From CAVUFH01 sp963740835 (GTDB taxonomy: Bacteria > Actinomycetota > Acidimicrobiia > IMCC26256 > PALSA-610): a stretch of 64,000 bases of DNA. The position numbers were made by a program, and so were the translations under genes. This document shows, piece by piece, positions 49,623-58,402 of the stretch. Below the pieces are notes generated by a model. It was given only the letters and a program-made list of their open reading frames with translations, ran no database searches and was not told the DNA's origin. The stretch is taken from positions 248,001-312,000 of the forward strand of contig CAVUFH010000007.1 of the NCBI GenBank assembly GCA_963740835.1. Direction: 5' to 3'. Position 1 is the first letter of the stretch; every line of letters begins with the position of its first letter.

Positions 49623-50561
49623 ATGGAGCTTCGCAGCATCGGTTCATTGAAGGTCTCGGCGGTAGGCATCGGGTGCAACAACTTCGGGATGCGCATCGAT
49701 CGCGAGCAGACCGAAGCCGTGGTGCGGGCTGCACTCGATGCCGGTGTCAACCTGTTTGACACCGCCGACGTGTACGGCGGGACGCGCAGCGAGGAGTACC
49801 TCGGGCGCGCTCTCGCCGGCCGTCGGGACGAAGCGATCATCGCGACGAAGTTCGGTGCGCAGATCGACGAGGACCACAAGGGCGCGAGCGCGGCGTACAT
49901 CCGAGGCGCAGTCGAGGACAGCCTGCGCCGGCTCGACACCGATCGCATCGACATCTACCAGCTGCACGTGCCCGACAGCACGGTGCCGATCGACGAGACG
50001 CTCGGCGCGCTCGACGAGCTGGTGCGCGCGGGCAAGGTGCGCGAGATCGGTGCGAGCAACTTCACCGCCGAGATGATCGACGAGTCCGAAGGCGTGAGCC
50101 GCGACCACGGATGGGCCCGGTTCGCCAGCGTGCAGAACGAGTACAGCCTGTTGCGGCGGCTGCCGGAGAGGGGCGTGCTCGACGCGTGCACCCGCAACGG
50201 GATCGGGTTCCTGCCCTACTTCCCCCTCGCGAGCGGCATGCTCACCGGGAAGTACCGTCGCAACGAGACCCCGCCCACCGGCTCCCGCCTCGCCAACATG
50301 CCGACCGAACGGCAGCAGCAGGCGTTCACCGAGAAGAACTTCGACCGGGTCGAGGCGCTCGACGCGTGGGCGACGGAGCACGGCCGCACGTTGCTCGATC
50401 TCGCGGTGTCGTGGTTGCTGGCCCGGCCGCCGGTGGCGAGCGTGATCGCGGGTGCGACGAAGCCCGAGCAGGTGGACGCGAACGTCGGCGCGGCCGGTTG
50501 GGCGTTGACCGATGCCGATCTCGCCGAGATCGACACACTGCTCGAACGCACGAAGCGCTAG
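49623..50561 (+). CDS. Aldo/keto reductase
   Basis: A 312-residue aldo/keto reductase of the YajO/Tas-like group. The N-terminal KVSAVGIGCNNFGMRID, the catalytic-tetrad regions NLFDTADVYGGTRSEEYLG (Asp, Tyr), IIATKFG (Lys) and IYQLHVPD (His), and the C-terminal cofactor block SVIAGATKPEQVDANV are all present. It reduces an aldehyde or ketone with NADPH. The start MELRSIG follows CATGCT by 6 bases with no Shine-Dalgarno. The frame opens further upstream at 49572 without similarity. Confidence 0.88.
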   Translation: MELRSIGSLKVSAVGIGCNNFGMRIDREQTEAVVRAALDAGVNLFDTADVYGGTRSEEYLGRALAGRRDEAIIATKFGAQIDEDHKGASAAYIRGAVEDSLRRLDTDRIDIYQLHVPDSTVPIDETLGALDELVRAGKVREIGASNFTAEMIDESEGVSRDHGWARFASVQNEYSLLRRLPERGVLDACTRNGIGFLPYFPLASGMLTGKYRRNETPPTGSRLANMPTERQQQAFTEKNFDRVEALDAWATEHGRTLLDLAVSWLLARPPVASVIAGATKPEQVDANVGAAGWALTDADLAEIDTLLERTKR

Positions 50562-50583
50562 CGCGCGCTCGTTTCGCGAACCG

Positions 50584-52147
50584 TCAGGTCACGCCGAGCT
50601 GCTCGCGCGCGAGCTGCGTGGCCGTCGCGTAGTCGGGCTTGCCGACGTTTGTGCGTGGTGCTTCGCCGACGAGCAGGGCGCGCGGCACCTTGTAGCCGGC
50701 GAGCAGGGTACGGCAGTGCTCCTGCAGCCCGTCGAGCTCGAGTGCGGGCGCGCCGTCGCGCAGCCGCACCAGCGCAACCACTTTCTGGCCGAAGCGGTTC
50801 GTCGGGGACGCCGACGACAACCGCGTCGAACACGTCGCCATGCGCGCGGATCGCGGCTTCGACCTCTTCCGGGAAGACCTTCTCGCCACCGGTGTTGATG
50901 CAACCGGACCCCCGGCCGAACAGGACCACCCGACCTTGCTCGTCGATGGTGGCGTGGTCGCCGGGGACCACCCAGCGCACGCCGTCCGCGTCGGTGCGGA
51001 ACGTTGCCGCGGTCTTCGCGTCGTCCTTCCAGTACCCGATCGGGATGTTGCCGCGGCGCGCGAACAAGCCCTCCCTGCCGGAGCCGGGCTCCAGTGGCGC
51101 GAGCGTGTCCGGGTCGAGCACCCAGGTGCGGCCGTCGGTCGTGAACGCGGGCCGGTCGCTCGTGGTGCTCGCGCCGACCTCGCTGCCCGACGCGCCCGTC
51201 TCCGACGCGCCGTAGCTGTCGTTGATGAGCGCGTCGGGGAACGCCGCGTGGAGTTGCGCCTTCACCGCGCCGCTCAGCATCGCGCCGCCGTTGCCGAGCG
51301 TGAACAGGGCGGAGAGATCCCATTGATCAGGGTGCGCGAGCGCGGCTTCGGCCAGCGGCCGCGCCATCGCGTCGCCGATGATCCCGATCGAAGTCGCGCG
51401 CTCACGCGCCGCGAGGTCGAGCACCTTCTCTGCGTCGAACGACCGCTCGCAGTACACGATCGGCTTGCTCCCGCCGTAGAGGCCGATGAGCGTGAGCCAC
51501 TGCCCACCGCCGTGCATCAGCGGACCGAGCGCGAGCCCGTCCATCCGGAACGCCGGCGTCGCGTTGCGGGCGATCTGCTCCGGCTTCTCGATCGGGTCGA
51601 GCGGGCTCCCGCCGAGGCAACACGCGTAGAAGAAGTCCTCGTGCCGCCACATGACGCCTTTCGGCATGCCCGTGGTGCCACCGGTGTAGAGCATGTAGAC
51701 GTCGTCACTCGATCGAGGCACGTCGTCGAAGGCGCGCGTCTTCGGCTGCCCCGACCATGCACCCATCAGGATCCGGTTCGCGAACACGAGCTCGTCGAGC
51801 ACGGGCACGTATTCGTCTTCGACGATCATCGCGACCAGCTCCGCGTCGTCGATCACGTACCGCAGCTCGGTGGGCACGTAGCGCCAGTTGATGTTGACCG
51901 GGATGGTCCCGCCCTTCCAGCAGCCGAGCAGCGCCTCCACGTACTCGGCCCGGTTGCGCGAGTAGATTCCGACGCGATCACCCGGCCGCGCACCACGTGC
52001 GCGCAGTTCGTGCGCGATCTGGTTCGCAGCTTCGTCGAGTGAACGGCGCGTGTGCCGCACCGGCCCCGCGACGAGGCACTCCGCATCCGGCCCCGCGTCG
52101 CACAGTGTCTCCCAGAGGTCCGCGAGGTTGAACGTCGACGCCGTCAT
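50584..52147 (-). CDS. AMP-dependent acyl-CoA ligase, frame-interrupted
   Basis: A ligase of about 520 residues, paralogous to the one at 33984. It has LYTGGTTGMPKGVMWRHEDFF, MDGLALGPLMHGGGQW, LINDSYGASETGASGSEVG and GSGCINTGGEKVFPEEVEAAI. Near 50797 (CC in AACCGC) the frame shifts by one base: the proper tail RFGQKVVALVRLRDGAP through LLAGYKVPRALLV ends at 50584, while the shifted frame runs on to 50558 without similarity. It is the last gene of the minus-strand catabolic module; its start has AAGAAT 6 bases upstream inside a hairpin-bearing gap, so it may also have its own promoter. Confidence 0.82.
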
Positions 52148-52156
52148 GCCCGCATT

Positions 52157-52201
52157 CTTGCGTGAGTTCGCCTGCCGTCGGAGTGGGAGAGCTCACGCAA
52201 G
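52157..52201. terminator. Inverted repeat at LLM/ligase junction
   Basis: Perfect 10-base arms CTTGCGTGAG (52157-52166) and CTCACGCAAG (52192-52201) flank a 25-base centre. The left side shares 13 identical bases (GCGTGAGTTCGCC) with the hairpin after sodA. It covers the LLM stop codon and lies just upstream of the ligase start, so it may attenuate read-through. Confidence 0.45.
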
Positions 52202-53311
52202 TTGGGACTCGCGGAGGCGGGTGGTGCGGTGCGACGGGGTCTTTGTCGAACTGCGGGAGCACGTGGGTACCGAAGGTCTCGACGATTTCCGTCGCGAGCT
52301 CCCGGTCCATGGTCGACGACAGCAGCCCGAACACGACCTGGTCGATGCCCGCGGCTTCGTACAGCTCGAGCGCGCCCGCGACTTCATCCGGCGCGCCGTA
52401 GGTGGCGCCGGCGCCGGCACGGATGCGCTCGTCGACCTCCGCCGCCGTCGGCTCCGGGATCAGGTCCGGCCACACTGGGATGCCCTCGGGACGCGGGAAC
52501 GTGTCGAGATACCGGAACACCAAACTGTTCTGGTAGCTCATCGACAACGTCGGCGCGATCGCACGGACGCGTGCGCCGTCTTCGAGGCATAGCAGCTGCG
52601 TGGTGACCATGATGTTGTCGTTCACGTAGTCGCCGACCGGTTCCGCGTGCTCGATCTCCTTCTTGTAGAGCTCGATGAGCGGCTTCAACGGCTCGGGACC
52701 ACCCATCGTGAAGCACAGGACGCCGAGACCCATCTGCGCGGCCTTCTGGAACGTCGACGGGCTCCCGGCCGCGACCCACATCGGCGGGTGCGGCTTCGTA
52801 TAGGGCTTCGGCAGCACGTTGCGGGCGGGCATCGAGAACGACGTCGCCCTCGAAGCCTGGATATTCCTCGTCGCGCCACATGCGCCGGAACTCACCGACG
52901 ACTTCGTCGAACATCGTCCGCGTCGTCCTCGGGATCGGAGATCCCGAAGCCGCGTTGCTCGGTCGTGGACGAGCCGCGTCCCATGCCGAACTCAAAGCGA
53001 CCTTCGCTCAAGTGATCCAGCAGCGCGACGCGCTCGGCGACGCGTGCCGGGTGGTTCACGGGAGGGGTGATGTTGAAGATCCCCGAGCCGAGATGGATCC
53101 GCTCGGTCGCGGCAGCGAGGTAGCCGAGGAACACCTCGTTGGCCGAGAGGTGCGAGTATTCGGTGAGGAAGTGGTGCTCGGTCGCCCACGTGTACTTGAA
53201 GCCCGCCCGATCGGCCGCGCGCACGACCGCGACCTCGTCCATGATGCGGCGATGCTCGTCGCCGTCGAACTGCGGCAGGACGCAGGCGCTGTTGAACAGT
53301 CCGAATTCCAT
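52193..53311 (-). pseudogene. LLM-class F420-type oxidoreductase, three frame breaks
   Basis: A luciferase-like monooxygenase family protein of about 370 residues in four frames. Part 1 (ATG 53311, AAGGA upstream) has ADRAGFKYTWATEHHFLTEYSHLSANEV and the loop LGSGIFNITPPVNHPARVAER, typical of F420- or FMN-using LLM proteins. Part 2 begins MFDEVVGEFRRMWRDEEYPGFEG, part 3 SMPARNVLPKPYTKPHPPMWVAAGSPSTFQKAAQMG, and part 4 ends SHRTTRLRESQLA. The breaks near 52917, 52838 and 52237 are each one surplus base (a C, AA and GGGG on the plus strand). Repairing them restores a full-length enzyme, so the gene is probably intact in the organism. Confidence 0.72.
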
Positions 53312-53323
53312 TGGTTCCTTCCC

Positions 53324-53995
53324 TCAGTCGACGTCGATGACGGGCTTTGGCGAGCACCGCGTCGAGCACGGCTTCCAGCGTGTCGTCGAACACGACCGAC
53401 GCGTCGAATCCCTTGGCCATGCGCGCCCGCAGGCCTCGGTCGATGGTCGGATCCTCGACACCGTTCCACAGGTCGACGGTCGCTTGCGCTTCGTCGGCGT
53501 GCTCCTCGAACGCGGCTTCGAGCATCACGAAGGCGCCGGTGAGGTACAGCAGCGACAGTGACCGCGCGCGCAGCCTCCGCGCCTTTGAGCCCGGCCGCAG
53601 TGACCTCGCGCGCGAGCGCCACCTGTGCGGGGAACCACATGCCGGGGAAACCGACCTTGCTCCATCGCGAGCGCGACCAGAGCACGATGCTGCACGACCT
53701 GGCGGTGGATCTCCCGGGCGACCGACTCCATGCGCTGGCGCGGGGTGCGGCCGCGCGGCGTGATGTCACCGAGATCGGCGAGGAACGCGTCGATGATCGC
53801 GGCGACCAGCTCGTCGCGTCCACCGACGTGCCAGTAGATCGCGGTGTGCGCGACACCGAGCTCGGCCGCGAGCTTGCGCATCGACAGCGCATCGACGCCA
53901 CCAGTCTCGACGATCGCGCGCGCGGCGTCGATGATGCGCGTCCGCTCGTCGGGTGCCGGGGCCGGTGGGTTCGTGCGCGCCGTCACCCCGGTCAC
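53324..53995 (-). pseudogene. TetR-family regulator, three frame breaks
   Basis: A TetR-type repressor of about 223 residues. The N-terminal DNA-binding domain is intact: RIIDAARAIVETGGVDALSMRKLAAELGVAHTAIYWHVGGRDELVAAI, with the helix-turn-helix around residues 35-60. The effector domain is split: VGFPGMWFPAQVALAREVTAAGL, then SLLYLTGAFVMLEAAFEEHADEA and a tail ending KPVIDVD at 53324. Breaks near 53655, 53565 and 53352 are each one surplus base. The GTG overlaps the amidohydrolase stop (GTGA). It is the obvious candidate to bind the two palindromes at 56082-56112. Confidence 0.75.
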
Positions 53996-55255
53996 GCCGA
54001 ACCCGGCGGCACGAGGCCTTCCTTCCACCACCGGCCCTGCTTCACCTGCTCGGGATCGACTGCGAGCGCGGGATCCTGGCCGAGGTCCGACGGTGTCGGT
54101 CCGATGCGGGCCGCGATCGGCGCCAGGGCAGTCGACGTCGAAGCCGTAGACGCGCGCCGCGGTGCCGGCGAGCATCAGCTCGGTGTCGGCGACGGGCACG
54201 TCGTGGAAGGTCTCCTTCAGCTTGGCGACGGTGTGCGGCCAGGTGCCTTCGGGGTGCGGGTAGTCATTGCCCCACATGACGGTGTCGGTGCCGATCGCGT
54301 ACCGGCGCCGGATCTCCTCGCGGCTCATCGTGGACGCGCCGATGAACACGTTGCGGCCGAAGTACTCGCTCGGGAGGCGGGTGACCTTGCCCGCGAGCTG
54401 GCTCGCGAGCTTCTTCGTGGTGTGGCCGCCACCCAGGTACGTATCCCACTTCCACATGAGGTCGGGGGCCCAATAGGCGGCGGACTCGGTGATGCAGAAC
54501 TTGAGGTTCGGGTGCCGTTCGAACGCGCCGCCGAACAGCAGGAACCACATGGGCCGGACCGCCCACCACACGACCTCGGCGAGGTAGACGCCGACATTGT
54601 CCTGATACTCGTCCATCGGCGCGGAGCCCGAGTGCGTGTGCACCGGCAGGTCGGCGGCCGCGCACGCGGCCCACACTGGTTCGTACACCGGATCGAGGTA
54701 CGGCGCGTGGTCGTGCCACATCGTGGGAACGAGGATGCCGCCGCGTAACCCGTTCGCGGCTGCCCATTCGATCTCGGTGACCGCGCGGTCGACGTCATGG
54801 GTGATCGGCACCAGCGCGACACCGGCCCGCCGCTCCGCGCTGTGCGCGCAGAGCTCGGCGAGGAAGCGGTTGTGCGCGCGGGCACCGGCGAACGCGAGCT
54901 CGGGATCGGCGATGTCGGCCGCGGAGAGCCCCGCGCCGAATGGCGGTGACGCGCCGCCCGTGATCGCGTCGGCGTCGGGGAACAGCACCTCGCCGGCCAC
55001 ACCGTCACCGTCGAGCTCCTTGTCGCGCTGCGCGGGGTCGTACGCCCCGCGCAACCCTTCGGCGTTTTCCTCTTCCCAGCTCGTGATGTAGTCGCCGCTG
55101 TCAGCCATCCGCTGATCGCGCACCGCTTGGCGCTCGGCGACGTAGGCGTCGAAGACGTCGTGGTACTTCGCGTCGAGGTAGGGCCGGTACTCCTCGCACG
55201 GCAACCCGGCGTGGCAGTCGGCCGAGATGATGAGGTAGCGCTCGCCGTCCGACAC
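53992..55255 (-). CDS. Amidohydrolase-2 family protein, frame-interrupted
   Basis: A protein of about 420 residues, paralogue of those at 8245 and 57101. It starts GTG with SDGERYLIISADCHAGLPCEEY (Asp-x-His metal motif), has ADLPVHTHSGSAPMDEY, FERHPNLKFCITESAAYW and MWGNDYPHPEGTWP. Near 54128 one surplus T shifts the frame; the true tail ALAPIAARIGPTPSDLG ends at 53992, while the shifted frame runs into TetR and looks like a fusion. It may be a decarboxylase or hydrolase within the module. It is preceded by the ADC-like gene with a 7-base gap. Confidence 0.82.
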
Positions 55256-55262
55256 CTCGCTG

Positions 55263-56061
55263 TCAGTCCTTCTTTCCCGAGCACCGACAGGTCGTCGTAG
55301 CGCTGGTGCACGAATGGCAGCAACCACTCCGCGGGGACGCGGCTGTGGATCACGCCGGATTGGAACGTCGCGCGCTCGCTCCAGTTGATGTCGACGACGC
55401 GGCGCACGGGGATGTCGGCGATCGGGTCGAGCGGCGAATCCTTCAGTACGAGGTCGCCCTCGACGCGCGCGAGCAGGCGCATCTTCTCCTGCTTGTGGCA
55501 GTAGACGAGCGCGGGGTCGTTGTCGAACCCGTCGCCGTCTGGAGCAGGGAGGAACTTGAAGTAGAAATCGGTCTTGGTGCGTTCCGGCGGAACCGGCAAG
55601 GTCTCGACGACGCGGCCGCGGATCTCAACCAGCGTGAAACCCATGCGTGCCATCAGGCCTTCGACCGCGTCGCCGTCACGCGTTGCGCGGACCTCGCCGA
55701 TCTTCTTCGGCTCGCCGAACGTCTCCCGCCCGCCGACGGTCGCCTGCTCCGTCGTCATCGGCATCAGCAGCGGGTACTCGCCCTCGGTGCCCTCGTGCGC
55801 GGCGCGCACCGCGAAGTAGCCGGCGCCGAACGTGTAGCCGCCGGGCATCTCGACGGTGGTCAGTGTGACCCGCACGAACGGTTCCGCGCCGGGCGTCAAC
55901 GGCCGCGGAAGCACCGCCGAGATGACTTCGGGGTCGGTTTCGTAGATCGCAGTCAGCGCTTGTGACCAGATCTCGCCCTTGGTGGCCTCGATCTCGCGAT
56001 TGCGCCGTTGCTCGACGCCGCGCGCCCCATACCGAATCGAAACGTCTCGCACCTGCGTCAT
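55263..56061 (-). CDS. Acetoacetate decarboxylase-like protein
   Basis: A protein of about 265 residues with the acetoacetate-decarboxylase fold: IYETDPEVISAVLPRPLTPG, GGYTFGAGYFAVRAAHEGTEGEYPLLMPM, and GRETFGEPKKIGEV, where FGEPKK carries the lysine pair region of the family. Members of this actinobacterial branch act as decarboxylases, aldolases or hydratases on oxo acids. A one-base surplus in AAA near 55276 hides the expected C-terminus (LGKKD) and stop at 55263. GGGGAG precedes the ATG. It heads the minus-strand module, with operators and a repeat array upstream. Confidence 0.8.
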
Positions 56062-56081
56062 GTGCTCCCCCTTGCAGACTC

Positions 56082-56112
56082 CTGTCACGGCGTTACAGTA
56101 ACGGCGTTACAG
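56082..56112. promoter_or_regulatory. Tandem TetR-type palindromic operators
   Basis: Two overlapping palindromes lie 14 bases apart centre to centre: CTGTCACGGCGTTACAG (56082-56098) and CAGTAACGGCGTTACAG (56096-56112), whose core GTAAC-GGC-GTTAC is symmetric. They sit in the divergent gap between the ADC-like gene and an SDR, and a TetR regulator is the third gene of the operon, so autoregulation of both directions is likely. Confidence 0.6.
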
Positions 56113-56117
56113 GCCGT

Positions 56118-56185
56118 GTCAACTTCGAGGGGCCTGTGACTTCGAGGGGCCTGTCAACTTCGAGGGGCCTGTCAACTTCGAGGGG
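56118..56185. repeat. 18-base tandem repeat in SDR leader
   Basis: Three and a half head-to-tail copies of GTCAACTTCGAGGGGCCT; the second is one base shorter and has G for C (GTGACTTC). Each unit contains GAGGGG, a Shine-Dalgarno-like string, and the last one lies 6-7 bases before the GTG start of the SDR, so it serves as the ribosome site. Confidence 0.85.
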
Positions 56186-56191
56186 GAACTC

Positions 56192-57064
56192 GTGCAGGAG
56201 CTGCGCGGCAAGGTCGCCGTCGTCACCGGCGGTGCGAGCGGTATCGGGCTGGCGATGGTGCAGCGCTTCGCGCAGGAGGGGATGATCGCGATCGCCGCCG
56301 ACGTGCGCGCCGATGCGGTCGAGGACGCGACCGCCAAGCTGCGCGCCGAGGGCCTCGACGCCGTGCACGGCGTTGTCGTCGACGTCACCGACTACGAGTC
56401 GGTCGCCGACCTCGCGGACCGCATCCGGACCAACCACGGCAGCGTCCACGTGCTGTGCAACAACGCCGGTGTCGGTTCCGGTGCCGAGGGGTTCATCTGG
56501 GATCACGAGCTCGCCGACTGGAAGTGGGGCTTCGACGTCAACGTGTGGGGCGTCATCCACGGCATCAAGGCGTTCGTGCCCGGAATGGTGGCGAGCGGTG
56601 AGCCGGGTCACGTCGTGAACACGTCGTCGGGGAACGGCGGTGTCGTCCCGTTCGGCGACACCGCGGTGTACGCGACCACGAAGGCGGCAGTGGTGACGCT
56701 CACGGAGTCGCTGTACGCGCACCTGCTCCGAGCCGAAACTCCGGTGCGGGCGTCGGTGCTGTTCCCCGGTCCGAATTGGTTGCGGACGAACCTCTGGGAA
56801 GCCTGGCGGTGGCGCCCCGACGAGTACGCGAAGACCGTGCCGCGTCGGACGCCATATCCCTCGCTCGACCAGCTCGAGCAGATGATGGGCGACGCCGGCG
56901 TCGACCTCGAGTGGACACCGCTCGACGAAGTCGCCGATGTCGTGGTGCGCGGGATCCGCGACGAGCAGTTCTGGATGCTGCCGCCGAGCGAGAGCACCGA
57001 CGGGTCGATCCGGGCCCGTGCCGCGTCGATGCTCGCATCGCCGGAACCCCGACTACTTCCGTGA
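56192..57064 (+). CDS. Short-chain dehydrogenase/reductase (SDR)
   Basis: A 290-residue SDR. The NAD(P) loop is VVTGGASGIGLAMVQRFA, then VHVLCNNAGVGSG, HVVNTSSGNGG with the catalytic serine region, and VYATTKAAVVTLTESLYAHL with the Tyr-x-x-x-Lys pair. The C-terminal extension (residues 220-290) is typical of SDRs acting on bulky or CoA-linked alcohols. The GTG start follows GAGGGGG, the last unit of an 18-base repeat array. It diverges from the ADC-led operon and is followed by an amidohydrolase 36 bases on. Confidence 0.88.
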   Translation: MQELRGKVAVVTGGASGIGLAMVQRFAQEGMIAIAADVRADAVEDATAKLRAEGLDAVHGVVVDVTDYESVADLADRIRTNHGSVHVLCNNAGVGSGAEGFIWDHELADWKWGFDVNVWGVIHGIKAFVPGMVASGEPGHVVNTSSGNGGVVPFGDTAVYATTKAAVVTLTESLYAHLLRAETPVRASVLFPGPNWLRTNLWEAWRWRPDEYAKTVPRRTPYPSLDQLEQMMGDAGVDLEWTPLDEVADVVVRGIRDEQFWMLPPSESTDGSIRARAASMLASPEPRLLP

Positions 57065-57100
57065 ATGGAAACCGCCCCGAGACGACACGCAGGAGTCGCA

Positions 57101-58323
57101 GTGAGTCGCGATCGCTACACGGTGATCTCCGCCGACGGTCATGCGGGCGCGTCGGTGCCGACGTACCGCGAGTACCTCGCCTCGCGCTGGTACGACGAGT
57201 TCGACGTGTGGGCGCAGTCCTTCCAGAACCCGTTTGCCGACCTGGCGGGTTCGAACGCATACCGCAACTGGGACTCGGAGCAGCGGCTCACCGAGCTCGA
57301 AGCCGACGGCATCGTCGCCGAGGTGCTGTTCCCCAACACGGTCCCGCCCTTCTTCCCGTCGGGCGCACTCGTGACCCCGGCACCGAACCGCGACGAGTAC
57401 GAGCATCGCTGGGCCGGACTGCAGGCGCACAACCGCTGGCTCGCCGACTTCTGCGCAGCCGCGCCCGGTCGCCGGGCCGGTGTCGCGCAGATCCTCTTGA
57501 ACGACCTCGACGACACGCTCGCCGAAGTCGAGTTCGTCGCCGCGGTCCGGACTCTTCGGCGGGGTGCTGCTCCCGGGAGTGCCACCCAACCACGAGATCC
57601 CGCCGCTGTGGTCCGACGTGTACGAACCGCTCTGGGCCCGCTGCGCGGCGCTCGGCCTCGTCGTGAACCATCACAGCGGGGGCGGGCTCCCGAAGTTTCG
57701 ACCTCACCGATCCCGCGGCGCGCGCGGTGATGCTCGTCGAGATCCCGATCTACGCGCACCGCGCGCTGTGGGCCCTGATCTTCGCGGGGGTGTTCGAACG
57801 GCACCCGGACCTGAAGTTCGTACTCACCGAGCAGGGCACGAGCTGGGTGCCGGGCACGCTGCAGAACCTCGACTGGTTCGCCAAGCGCATGCGCATCGCG
57901 ACCGCGGCCGAGTCGCACTTCGGCGGCGAAGCGGTCGCCAAGCTCAGCCTCACGCCGAGCGAGTACTTCCAGCGCAACTGCTACGTCGGCGCGAGCTTCA
58001 TCCGGCCTGTCGAGTCCGCGCTCCGCTACGAAGTCGGCGTCGACCGCATCATGTGGGGCAGCGACTACCCGCACACCGAAGGGTCGTATCCCTACAGCCG
58101 CGAGGCGCTGCGGGCGTCGTTCGCCGATGCACCGGAGTCCGAAGTGCGCACGATGCTGGGCGACACTGCCGCTCGCGTCTACGGGTTCGATCTCGATGCG
58201 CTCGACCCGATCGCGGCACACGTCGGCCCGACGGTGTTCGAGATCGCCGAACCGCTCGCCGCGTTCCCCGAGGACTCGACCTGCAACGCGTTCGACCCCG
58301 ACGCCATCGTCCGCACCTGGTAG
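57101..58323 (+). pseudogene. Amidohydrolase-2 family protein, two frame breaks
   Basis: A protein of about 407 residues, strongly similar to the one at 8245: DRYTVISADGHAGASVPTYREYL, NPFADLAGSNAYRNWDSEQRLTELEADGIVAEVLFPNTVPPFFPSG, LGLVVNHHSGGGLPKF, then AHRALWALIFAGVFERHPDLKFVLTEQG and MWGSDYPHTEGSYPY. Breaks at 57544 (GG) and 57696-57698 (TTT) are each one surplus base; removing them gives SGLFGGVLLPGVPP and PKFDLTDPAARAVML. GTG 57101 has AGGAG six bases upstream. It lies 36 bases after the SDR. Confidence 0.78.
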
Positions 58324-58344
58324 CGAGCCGCGCGCTCGCCATCC

Positions 58345-58395
58345 CGAACTGGCGTCAGATGCATTCGCTCTGCGAACGATATTGACGCCAGTTCG
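58345..58395. terminator. Nested 51-base hairpin between convergent genes
   Basis: Perfect 13-base arms CGAACTGGCGTCA (58345-58357) and TGACGCCAGTTCG (58383-58395) enclose an inner TTCGC-TCT-GCGAA stem. It lies in the 79-base gap between the amidohydrolase and the coiled-coil gene, which converge. Outer arms differ from those after sodA at two positions, each compensated on the opposite arm. Confidence 0.6.
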
Positions 58396-58402
58396 TCAGG
58401 GG

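Noticed and set aside
53525..55327. Amidohydrolase-TetR fusion protein
   Set aside because: One surplus T near 54128 hides the amidohydrolase tail and stop, and the TetR GTG overlaps that stop as in other gene pairs here.
46847..58323. Programmed +1 frameshifting as a general trait
   Set aside because: No common slippery site or stimulatory element is shared, sites lie in unrelated genes, and several are simple homopolymers; sequence error is simpler.
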